From DATKAS01 sp963773315 (GTDB lineage: Bacteria > Actinomycetota > Acidimicrobiia > Acidimicrobiales > DATKAS01), in assembly GCA_963773315.1 (NCBI GenBank), contig CAVZAF010000005.1:124001-188000 (forward strand): DNA of 64,000 bases, given 5' to 3'. This document shows, piece by piece, positions 9,301-15,659 of the stretch. Position 1 is the stretch's first letter; every line of letters begins with the position of its first letter. A program made the position numbers and the translations under genes. The notes under the pieces are model-generated. The model was not told where the DNA came from. It did not search any database and saw only the letters and a program-made list of their open reading frames with translations.

Positions 9301-9613
9301 TGAGGGAGCGCGCGCTCGCTACGACGAGTCGCTCGCACTGAGCTCGGACACAGGCGCTCGATTCTTCGATGCCGAGACGCTTCGGTTGCGCGCTCGGCTC
9401 GCAGAAGATGCGAGCGCGGAGCTCGCTCAGCTTCGCGAGGCGTTCGATCTCGCGTCTGCGCAGGGCGGGCTCGTCTTCCAGCTGCGCATCGCGCGTGACG
9501 TGATGGCACTCGATCCCGAAGCGGGACGAGTGCTCCTCGCGAGCACGACCAGTCGGTTCCCCGCCGACGCGTCGTATCCCGAGCTCGACTCGGCTCGCGC
9601 GCTGCTGGCATGA
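6383..9613 (+). CDS. Class III cyclase-AAA ATPase-TPR regulatory protein
   Basis: This large cytoplasmic signalling protein (1076 residues) joins several modules. A short TPR-like N-terminus (about 8-50) precedes a class III cyclase domain (about 60-240), with metal aspartates in FCDLVGST and TGDGLL and the transition-state Asn/Arg in ANVAARL. The substrate Lys position is Thr (TTITGDG), so nucleotide cyclase activity is uncertain. Next comes a STAND-type ATPase with Walker A GDAGIGKS near residue 275 and Walker B VCLVADDIQWFD. The C-terminal half is made of helical TPR-like repeats. The start is 7 bp after the upstream gene and the stop overlaps the next start (ATGA at 9610-9613), so it is part of the operon and may sense its product. 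Confidence 0.82.
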   Translation: MSTTEHGATIDELLDRAIEAVNRGDFETAHRLAGQVLQSDATNADAEDLLAADTTSKGELRRVTIMFCDLVGSTALSSRHDPEVYRRIVGRYKETCRHIVEDVYGGRITTITGDGLLILFGFPTVHEDDAHRAVLAGLDIVAAMRQLSARAEREVGESLAARVAVHRGVVYVDIAEQDIYGLAANVAARLHDLAAPGSVVASEAIVHLEGQRFVTEANEPRMVKGIDEPLVSFTVTAERPGSRSEQWSTPLIGRDEQLEILRAAWRDRPGAVLVRGDAGIGKSRVAAALAAEVAGDGARVVELIGSPTHSASGFHPIRGLLETRCQISRDTDATERLRLLGDHLERAGFDAEALTPLFGPMLGIDAAAGYAAAEADAGKLSAAIASASLDYLTAEAKEDAVCLVADDIQWFDESTLELIGRLIARQVPKLLVVMTARSGVSAPSSGVTLIELTPLSDSESRELIDAIDPAGVTQARRDELVQRSDGVPLYVEELVRGAFATSPPQPRDRERHLATVPEVLYEPLLARLYATEGAVNVAEAAAAIGREVDRDLLAAIVDLKSAELDDAIAALVRGFVFEPVSGSGERYRFRHELLREVAYDLLAPSTRRNIHGRVGDALARGVDEDDVIDWVALANHYELAERHSESIASYERAANEARRRGALGEARQHLGRAVDLVALLPEGSARDIEEVQLRLRRGFLTVSSEGNGSPQAAADYERCLELAMNDPGGDQMFSTLISLWGYYAVRGRLDQAYQVLDLLQKVLSDERSAFRPENDAGFGMLHWFSGRFTEARDLLEASAAAATSGRDESGESGRRQWFVPNDPLTSISTHLALARFVTGDPRGADAALAEAEERAAPLPFPQGPFSAAYNRSYASWIHLQLGELDRATEIMESTAALAEAHGFAFWSIAAAIQRVAIAIFRNLAGDPIDTAALSGQAAELSGLAMVWQMVDARLFLTPVLTTVGMTLAAIGDAEGARARYDESLALSSDTGARFFDAETLRLRARLAEDASAELAQLREAFDLASAQGGLVFQLRIARDVMALDPEAGRVLLASTTSRFPADASYPELDSARALLA

Positions 9614-11619
9614 CCCTCCGGCGGCACCGCGTCGCCATCCTCGGCGGCGGGATGGCGGGGCTCGCAACCGCGTGGAGGCTCTCCGAACCCGGCTCGCGCG
9701 ACGAGGTCGAATCGATCACCGTCTACCAACGGGATTGGCGCCTCGGGGGGAAGGGGGCGAGCAGTCGGGGCGTGCACGGACGGATCGAAGAGCACGGCCT
9801 TCACATCTGGCTCGGGTACTACGAGAACGCGTTCCGGGTCATTCGGGAGTGCTACGACGCCCTCGACCGGGAGCACTCCGACCCGGGTGCCCCGATCAGG
9901 ACCTGGACCGACGCGTTCGTCCCCGCACCGCATGTCGGTCTCGAGGAGCACCACCTCGGCGGATGGCAGGAATGGCTGGGTGAGTTCAGTCCGAACGAGC
10001 AGCTCCCCGGCGAGCCCGACGCGCCGGCGGGCGTGATGACCGTGACCGAGCTCGCAGAGCGCTTCCTCAGGCTGTTGCGCGACTTCACGATCTCCCTGCC
10101 GGGTCGCGCTGCGACCGTCACCCTGAGCATCGATCGCACGCCGGCCCCGACTTCGCAGGCCGGCCTCGGTCTGCAGGCACGGACGCTCGCGCTCGCGGCG
10201 GCGCTCGAAGCGCTGATGATCTCGCGCGAGCTGCGGATCGAGGCACTCGACCAGACGCTCGAGTCGCTGAGGCGCGCGTTGGTCGACGCGGCGGACAACG
10301 ATCCGGGACTCCGCCGTGCATGGCACCTGATCTCGGTGGTGGTCGCGACGCTCCGCGGTGTCGTGGCGGACGGCGTGCTCACCGATCCGAAGGGCTTCCG
10401 GAAGCTCAACGACGAGGACTACCGCGACTGGATCCTCCGACACGGCGGTGCCACGGAGGCCGCCCAGTCGACGCTCGTGACGGGCCTCTACGACCTGGTC
10501 TTCGCTCATGAAGGCGCGGATCCCGACCGTGCGTCGTTCGGCGCGGGATGGGGCGTGTTCCTTTCGGGCAAGACCTTCTTCGACTACAAGGGCGCGATCT
10601 TCTGGAAGATGCGGGCCGGGATGGGCGACGCTGTCTTCGCCCCGCTCTACCAAGCTCTCCGCCAGCGAGGCGTCGAGTTCGAGTTCTTCCATCGGGTCGA
10701 GGCGCTGCGGCTCGCACCTGATCGGCTCGCGATCGACGCGGTCGACGTCGTGCGCGAAGCGAGGTGCAGGGATGGGGTCGCCCGCTACGAGCCCCTCGTC
10801 CGCGTCAAGGACTTGCCGTGCTTCCCGCCGGCGCCGCTCGAAGATCAGCTCGACGCGGCTGCCCGCCCCCAGTCGATCACGCTTCGCCGCGGGATTGACT
10901 TCGATGTCGCCGTCCTCGCGATACCAGTGGGGATGGCAGGGCAGATCTGCGGGGAGCTCATCGCGGATCGAGCCGAATGGCGGGCAATGGTCGACAACGT
11001 TCGCACTGTCGCGACTCAGGCGTTCCAGATTTGGCTCCGCGAGGACGCGGTCAGCCTCGGAGCGACGGCGCCGGCGACGACACTCACCGGCTACGTGAAG
11101 CCGTTCGACACGTGGGCGTCAATGCCCCAGACTCTCGACTCCGAGGACTGGCCGGCGCACGACCGACCACACGCCGTCGAATACTTCTGCAGCACGTTGG
11201 ACGCGCCGCTCGACACCGCGGGCGTCGACTACGACGAGGTCGTGCGCGAGAACGCCGTGCGCTTCCTGACGCGAGATGTGGGTCACCTTCTCCCGGGTGC
11301 CTTGCAGGATGACGAGTTCCGATGGGACCTGCTGTGCGGCAGCGACGGCATCGAGGGGCCCGACGCCTTCAGCACCCAGTTCTGGACGGCGAACGTCGAT
11401 CCGTCCGATCGCTACGTGCAGTCAGTGGTCGGCAGCGACAAGTACCGACTGCGGCCCGACGAGAGCGGGTACGACAACCTCTACCTCGCTGGCGACTGGA
11501 CGGACTGCGGCCTGAACGCGGGCTGCATCGAAGCCGCGGTGCTCTCCGGGTTGCGTGCCGCGAACGCCGTGCTGGGTCGATCTCGTCACTACCGCATCGC
11601 CGGGCAGTACCTCGACTGA
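9610..11619 (+). CDS. FAD-dependent amine-oxidase/carotenoid-desaturase-like oxidoreductase
   Basis: The 669-residue flavoprotein has an N-terminal Rossmann FAD-binding motif (VAILGGGMAGLATAWRL, about 8-24) and the second dinucleotide-binding segment HGLHIWLGYYENAF near residue 58. The closing FAD motif NLYLAGDWTDCGLNAGCIEA lies near 625. This architecture is that of the phytoene desaturase, hydroxysqualene dehydroxylase and amine oxidase superfamily, but at about 670 residues it is longer than typical CrtI. The extra length is an insertion of some 150 residues in the middle (about 130-290). It is the last gene of the operon. Together with the polyprenyl synthase, it suggests oxidation or desaturation of an isoprenoid; the substrate is unknown. 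Confidence 0.8.
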   Translation: MTLRRHRVAILGGGMAGLATAWRLSEPGSRDEVESITVYQRDWRLGGKGASSRGVHGRIEEHGLHIWLGYYENAFRVIRECYDALDREHSDPGAPIRTWTDAFVPAPHVGLEEHHLGGWQEWLGEFSPNEQLPGEPDAPAGVMTVTELAERFLRLLRDFTISLPGRAATVTLSIDRTPAPTSQAGLGLQARTLALAAALEALMISRELRIEALDQTLESLRRALVDAADNDPGLRRAWHLISVVVATLRGVVADGVLTDPKGFRKLNDEDYRDWILRHGGATEAAQSTLVTGLYDLVFAHEGADPDRASFGAGWGVFLSGKTFFDYKGAIFWKMRAGMGDAVFAPLYQALRQRGVEFEFFHRVEALRLAPDRLAIDAVDVVREARCRDGVARYEPLVRVKDLPCFPPAPLEDQLDAAARPQSITLRRGIDFDVAVLAIPVGMAGQICGELIADRAEWRAMVDNVRTVATQAFQIWLREDAVSLGATAPATTLTGYVKPFDTWASMPQTLDSEDWPAHDRPHAVEYFCSTLDAPLDTAGVDYDEVVRENAVRFLTRDVGHLLPGALQDDEFRWDLLCGSDGIEGPDAFSTQFWTANVDPSDRYVQSVVGSDKYRLRPDESGYDNLYLAGDWTDCGLNAGCIEAAVLSGLRAANAVLGRSRHYRIAGQYLD

Positions 11620-11644
11620 GCGGGCGGCCAGAGAGATGCTGCAC

Positions 11645-11702
11645 GCTGTGCTCAGCCGTGCTTGCCCCGGTCAGGCCTGAGCGAAACGCGCATAGTGAGA
11701 GG
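11645..11702. repeat. Dispersed intergenic repeat, copy A
   Basis: This 58-bp element lies between two convergent genes. Its last 25 bp (11678-11702) match 15006-15030 with one mismatch, and its first 13 bp match 14974-14986 with one mismatch. Inverted GCTCAG/CTGAGC segments can form a stem, so it may act as a terminator. The second copy also lies between convergent genes. Confidence 0.6.
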
Positions 11703-11703
11703 G

Positions 11704-12555
11704 TCAGCGGTTCTTCGCGGTGACCAGCCACGCGTAGCCGACGAGCGGGGGGACGACCCCGTCGACCTGCAGGGCGCGCAGGTCGGCGCGGGCCTCGTCG
11801 AGTGCTGCTTGCCATCCGTCCGCGTCGAGGCGGGGTTCGAGCGCGGCCCGAACGGCCCACCCGAACGTGCTGCTCAGTGCGACCGCCAGAAGTTCCTCGA
11901 CGCCGTCGCTGCCGTCGATCGCGTAATCGCACAGCCCGTCGCTCGGCTCGATCGCCACGGCCGACCACCCGGCAACGGTGAGCACCTCGCGTATCCGATC
12001 GGCGTTGGCCAGGCCCATCGGGCCGGGCGCGCCGGTCTTCGGTCGGACGGGCGGATCGGCCAGGCGCGCCGTGAGCGAACGGAGCGCGAGCGAGAACATG
12101 TAAGTGTCGCCCTCGCGCCAGCACGCGAACGCGATGCGCGCGCCGGGCGCCGTGGCGGACCGGATGTTTGTGAACGCGGCCTCTGGCTCTGCGAAGAACA
12201 TCACCCCGAATCGCGACACCACGCGGTCGAACCGCGCGCCCGGCGCAGCCGCGAGCAAGTCGGCGGTCTGCGCGTCGGCCATGACAACCGTGGCAGTGGG
12301 CACCCGCTGGCGCGCCGCTTCGACCATCGCCGACGAGAGGTCGACACCCACCGCGTCGGCCCCAGCCGCCACCGCCGCGTCCAGCAATGTGCCCGACCCG
12401 CACCCCACGTCAAGCACCCGCCGCGCCGCACCAAGGTCGGCGGCGCCCAGTATCGCTGCGGTGAATGGCGCGAAAGCGGCGTCGAAGATCCGCTCGTTGC
12501 GCACCCACCCCTCGCCCCCGGTCGCCCAGTTGTCGCGCATTGACTCGTTCGCCAT
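11704..12555 (-). CDS. SAM-dependent methyltransferase (class I)
   Basis: This 283-residue class I methyltransferase has motif I VLDVGCGSG near residue 47, the acidic ribose-binding Asp in GVDLSSAM, and motif II/III around VMADAQT and FDRVVSRFGVMFF. The family (Methyltransf_11/25-like) acts on small molecules or lipids; the substrate cannot be read. No signal peptide is present. It converges on the flavoprotein, with the 58-bp repeat between them, and its upstream region (12556-12836) is otherwise gene-free. The ATG at 12555 (MANESMRDNW) gives the normal family N-terminus. Confidence 0.8.
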   Translation of the reverse strand: MANESMRDNWATGGEGWVRNERIFDAAFAPFTAAILGAADLGAARRVLDVGCGSGTLLDAAVAAGADAVGVDLSSAMVEAARQRVPTATVVMADAQTADLLAAAPGARFDRVVSRFGVMFFAEPEAAFTNIRSATAPGARIAFACWREGDTYMFSLALRSLTARLADPPVRPKTGAPGPMGLANADRIREVLTVAGWSAVAIEPSDGLCDYAIDGSDGVEELLAVALSSTFGWAVRAALEPRLDADGWQAALDEARADLRALQVDGVVPPLVGYAWLVTAKNR

Positions 12556-12749
12556 GCTCGGGCACCGCCCATCGTCACGTCCACGCGCTTAGGTGGATCA
12601 CGTTGACGCGCTGCGATCTTATGTACCGCAGGTGCAAGCCGGACCGGGACCGATGGACCGCCCCCGTGCACCCCGTCGACGCACACCCTTCGAGGCGTCG
12701 GCGAGCAGTCGTCATCGCAGGTGCAGATCTGCAACGAGACCTGCGATTC

Positions 12750-12795
12750 GTGGGCGCTGAGGAACTCGAACCCCCGGGTTGAGTTCAGCGCCCAC
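12750..12795. terminator. Strong hairpin in the 12556-12836 intergenic region
   Basis: An 11-bp perfect stem (GTGGGCGCTGA with TCAGCGCCCAC) continues through a small bulge into inner pairing around CGAACCCCCGGGTT. It lies between the divergent methyltransferase and acyltransferase genes, so its role is unclear. I see nothing else in this 281-bp stretch apart from a promoter box at 12825. Confidence 0.45.
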
Positions 12796-12824
12796 CTGGG
12801 CGTGGCGTGACGCCGACGCCGACG

Positions 12825-12830
12825 TACGGT
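12825..12830 (+). promoter_or_regulatory. Predicted -10 box (TACGGT) before the acyltransferase gene
   Basis: TACGGT ends 6 nt before the ATG at 12837, the same geometry as many other starts in this window. It supports a leaderless start there rather than at the internal ATG 12870. Confidence 0.45.
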
Positions 12831-12836
12831 GGAGCC

Positions 12837-14228
12837 ATGGGCCAGGAGGAACCGCGCCACGACCGGGGCATGAGCGGGACCGAGACGATGATGTGGCGGA
12901 TCGAGCGGGATCCCTGGCTCGCTCCGAGCGGGGGAGCGCTCACATTGTTCGACCGCCCGTTGGACGTGGCCTGGTTCCGCCGGTCAATGGCCTTCGCCGC
13001 GTCGACGATCGACCGTCTGCGCCAACACGTCGTGAGCACTCCCGCGACCCTCGCCACCCCGCGATGGGCTTTCGACCCCGACTTCGAGCTCGACTGGCAC
13101 GTACGCCACATCGGAGCACCAGGTGACGGGTCGCTCGACGCCCTGATGGACTGGATCACCCAGTTCCTCCAGGATCCCTACGACCACACGCGACCACTGT
13201 GGCAGTACGTGGTAGTCGATGGACTGGCCGACGGCCGGGGGGCCCTTGTCGCCAAGCTCCACCACACCGTGGCCGATGGCTTCAGCGGGATGAAGCTGGC
13301 CGAGGCCTACACCGCTCTTGAAAAAGACGCCCCACCACCCGGTGAGGTCGACTGGGAGGCCGTGTTGGGCCGCGATGCCGAACATCGCGAGCCGCTCGAC
13401 GCCCCGACCACCGAGTTCGTCAGCCGAGCGCTCCGGATGCCCGTCGACCTCGGCCGCCAGGTGCTCGACGCCGTCGCCCACCCCGAACAGCTCGCGAAGG
13501 CCGCGACAGAGGCCACCGACTTGGCTCATACGGCCACCGATCAGCTCCAGTCGGCCGGCTCCGAACTGTGGCGACGACGTTCACGCCGCCGCCGCCTGTT
13601 GGCCCTCAGCGTCCCGTTCGAGCCGGCCCACCGCGCCGCCAAGATGCTCGGAGGCACGATCAACGACTTCTTCGTGACCGGCGCCGTCGAGGCCGGTCAC
13701 CGCTACCACGTGGCCATGGGGGCCGACCCGGCACGCTTCCACATCACCTTCGTGGTCAGCACCCGAGCCGACGCGGACACTGCGAACGCGTTCTCCCCGG
13801 TCCCGGTGGAGGTGCCCGCGGGAGCGATGCCTCTCCACGAGCGGTTCGCCGTGATCCATCAGCGCCTCTTGGACCGTCGGGCCGAAGTGCACGGCAGCGG
13901 CCCCATGGCCACGGTGGCCACCGTCGCCAACCTCCTGCCGACCTGGATGGTCACCGGCCTGATCCGCAGCCAGGCCGGGCACATCGACTTCGCCACGAGC
14001 AACCTGCCCGGCTTCCTCGGCGACACCTGGGTCGCCGGCGCCCGTACCTTGCACACCTATGGGTGGGGACCCGTCGCGGGGACCGCCTTCAACATCACGC
14101 AAGTCTCCACGGCGGGTCACCTCGACATGGGTGTCCACCTCGACCCGGCGGCCGTGGCCGAGCCTCAGCTCCTGCAGTCATGCCTCGAGGACAGCTACCG
14201 CGACCTGCTTGGCATCGGTCCGACCTGA
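12837..14228 (+). CDS. Wax ester synthase/diacylglycerol acyltransferase (WS/DGAT)
   Basis: This enzyme of 463 residues transfers an acyl group from acyl-CoA to diacylglycerol or a long-chain alcohol, making triacylglycerol or wax-ester storage lipid. The N-terminal WES_acyltransf domain carries the condensation-type active-site motif LHHTVADGFSG (HHxxxDG), with the second His as general base. The C-terminal DUF1298-type domain holds the conserved SNLPGF segment near residue 385. The start is either 12837 or ATG 12870 (MSGTETMMWRIE, close to the family's usual N-terminus). It stands alone between a methyltransferase and a lipoprotein gene. Storage-lipid synthesis fits the phasin-like proteins upstream, but a direct link is only inference. 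Confidence 0.85.
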   Translation: MGQEEPRHDRGMSGTETMMWRIERDPWLAPSGGALTLFDRPLDVAWFRRSMAFAASTIDRLRQHVVSTPATLATPRWAFDPDFELDWHVRHIGAPGDGSLDALMDWITQFLQDPYDHTRPLWQYVVVDGLADGRGALVAKLHHTVADGFSGMKLAEAYTALEKDAPPPGEVDWEAVLGRDAEHREPLDAPTTEFVSRALRMPVDLGRQVLDAVAHPEQLAKAATEATDLAHTATDQLQSAGSELWRRRSRRRRLLALSVPFEPAHRAAKMLGGTINDFFVTGAVEAGHRYHVAMGADPARFHITFVVSTRADADTANAFSPVPVEVPAGAMPLHERFAVIHQRLLDRRAEVHGSGPMATVATVANLLPTWMVTGLIRSQAGHIDFATSNLPGFLGDTWVAGARTLHTYGWGPVAGTAFNITQVSTAGHLDMGVHLDPAAVAEPQLLQSCLEDSYRDLLGIGPT

Positions 14229-14311
14229 AACGACCATGGCGGGCGTTGCGCATCCGGCGGCGCCGAGCGCTCGAGCCGGACTGGCAGCAGTGCGTCGCGT
14301 CGCGGGCTGCG

Positions 14312-14887
14312 ATGACGACCGACGCGCCACCTCAAGGTGGAACCAGATCGACGGCACGAGACGTCCAACGCGGCGTGCTCCACGGGACCGTGGTCAGCGT
14401 GGTCGCCATCCTCATGATGCTGGTTGCAGGTTGTGGGTCGGATCCTCCGCCGCTTGCAACCGGAGGATCGGGGACCACCGCAGCCACGTCGACGACCACC
14501 CCGCCAGCCGAGACGATGGTGGTGTCATCGACCACGTCTGCGCCCGCGTCGAGTTCGACGAGCGAGCCCCCTCCGCTGCCCGTCGACGGGACCGGCGTGC
14601 ACGGTCGGGTCACCGCTGGGCCGACCTGCCCGGTGGAGCGTCCCGGCCAGCCCTGCCCACCGAGCCCGATCGCTGGTCGCGTCGAAGCAATCGACGCCGC
14701 CGGGCACACGGCCGGCAATGCCACCACCGACGCCGACGGCCGCTACGCCATCGCGTTGCCGCCCGGCGCCTACACGCTACGAGTTGCCACTGAGGCCACG
14801 TTCCCGAGGTGTCCGGACACCGCGGTGTCGGTCCCGTCCGGCCCGCCGGTGGCCGCCGACGTCGACTGCGACACCGGCATCCGCTGA
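14312..14887 (+). CDS. Lipoprotein with carboxypeptidase-regulatory-like domain
   Basis: This secreted lipoprotein of about 191 residues has a hydrophobic signal (VVSVVAILMMLVAGC) with lipobox LVAGC near residue 44. A Thr/Ser/Pro-rich linker leads to one transthyretin/CarboxypepD_reg-like beta domain (about 95-190). That domain contains GRVEAIDAAG, TDADGRYAIALPPGAY and paired cysteines ending in CDTGIR. Such domains are structural or adhesive and carry no known catalysis. The N-terminus before the signal is long (about 30 residues), so the true start may be a later GTG near 14375. It ends before a strong hairpin at 14966 and converges on the gene at 15055. Confidence 0.7.
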   Translation: MTTDAPPQGGTRSTARDVQRGVLHGTVVSVVAILMMLVAGCGSDPPPLATGGSGTTAATSTTTPPAETMVVSSTTSAPASSSTSEPPPLPVDGTGVHGRVTAGPTCPVERPGQPCPPSPIAGRVEAIDAAGHTAGNATTDADGRYAIALPPGAYTLRVATEATFPRCPDTAVSVPSGPPVAADVDCDTGIR

Positions 14888-14965
14888 CCCGGCGCTCGGC
14901 CGGGTGCGCTCAGCGACGTTGGCGCTGAGGGATCGACCCCGACCCGTCCTTGCAAACGAGAAATG

Positions 14966-14986
14966 GGCTGAGCGATGTGCTCAGCC
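14966..14986. terminator. Hairpin between convergent genes
   Basis: A perfect 8-bp stem GGCTGAGC/GCTCAGCC with loop GATGT lies between the lipoprotein stop (14887) and the stop of the minus-strand gene (15055). It probably ends transcription from both sides. It merges with the second copy of the dispersed repeat. Confidence 0.6.
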
Positions 14987-15030
14987 ACCCTGCGCAGGTC
15001 GGCGGTGAGCGAAACGCGCATAGCGAGAGG
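14974..15030. repeat. Dispersed intergenic repeat, copy B
   Basis: This 57-bp element matches 11645-11702 at both ends: 13 bp at the left with one mismatch, and 25 bp at the right with one mismatch. The middle is only loosely similar and can pair as a stem. As with copy A, it sits between convergent genes. Confidence 0.6.
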
Positions 15031-15054
15031 TTGGCGCGCGATCGAGATGAGACT

Positions 15055-15354
15055 TCAGCCCGTCGCGTACTTCTCCAAGCCGGCGGAGGCCAGCTCACCG
15101 GGTGCCATCGCGACTCGATAATGGACGGACGCGTTGAAGGTGAGCATCAGCGGCTCCGTCACGTGCGGCGCCTGCGAGGCGTTCTCGAGCTCAACGATCA
15201 TCATGAGCCCGCGACCCACGCCACCGTCGGTGAAGTAGATCACCTCGGGGTTGATTGCCTGCAAGGTCTCCCCGATCTTCTCGCCGACGGTGCCGCCGCG
15301 GACGTACGAATTGAACGGCTCATGAGGGAACGTGGCTTCAACGATGAACTTCAT
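15055..15354 (-). CDS. Small DUF3303-like protein
   Basis: This 99-residue protein has the look of a dimeric alpha/beta-barrel domain (MKFIVEATFPHEPFN; EVIYFTDGGVGRGLMMIVEL). Proteins of this kind (muconolactone-isomerase-like, DUF3303-like) are mostly of unknown function. The ATG at 15354 is preceded by AAAGGAG at a good distance, which decides the start over an in-frame codon at 15378. It is convergent to the lipoprotein gene. Confidence 0.7.
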   Translation of the reverse strand: MKFIVEATFPHEPFNSYVRGGTVGEKIGETLQAINPEVIYFTDGGVGRGLMMIVELENASQAPHVTEPLMLTFNASVHYRVAMAPGELASAGLEKYATG

Positions 15355-15659
15355 TGCGGTGCTCCTTTGGTGGGACAACGTCGGCGGCCCGCGGACCCTA
15401 CCGTCCTTCGTAAACGCGGGAACGGCGGCGCGGTCCCAGTCGAAGCAACAGCTGCACCCAACGGCGCGACCCTCTGACCGAGACCTGTGGGCGCTGAGGG
15501 AGTCAGGACATAGGAAACGGGTCTCACACGTCGTAGGGAACAGGGAACCGCCTGGAGCGGGGGCGGGCGAGCTGACGCTCGGGTATGTCGCGTGCCCGGC
15601 TGGTCAGCACTGCAGTGTTGCTGGAAGGCCGGGGGGTTCGTGAGGTCGCTCGGGCTATG
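15355..15659. other. Intergenic region without a recognisable gene
   Basis: This stretch lies between the small minus-strand gene and the decayed end of the upstream cyclase/NB-ARC pseudogene. The minus-strand frame of that pseudogene stays open through it to 15351, but the translation is Pro/Arg/Ser-rich and has no family character. A GGCGCTGAGGGA segment near 15490 also occurs near 14923 and, in part, near 12754. Confidence 0.4.

Noticed and set aside
12750..12795. Possible tRNA gene or tRNA fragment (GGAACTCGAACCCCCGG looks like an antisense T-arm)
   Set aside because: No acceptor, D or anticodon arm can be built around it; the symmetric stem explains the sequence better as a hairpin.
13568..14311. 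Upstream extension of the lipoprotein frame through the acyltransferase gene
   Set aside because: The frame overlaps the well-supported WS/DGAT gene in another phase and is Arg/Pro-rich; the signal peptide lies only after 14312.
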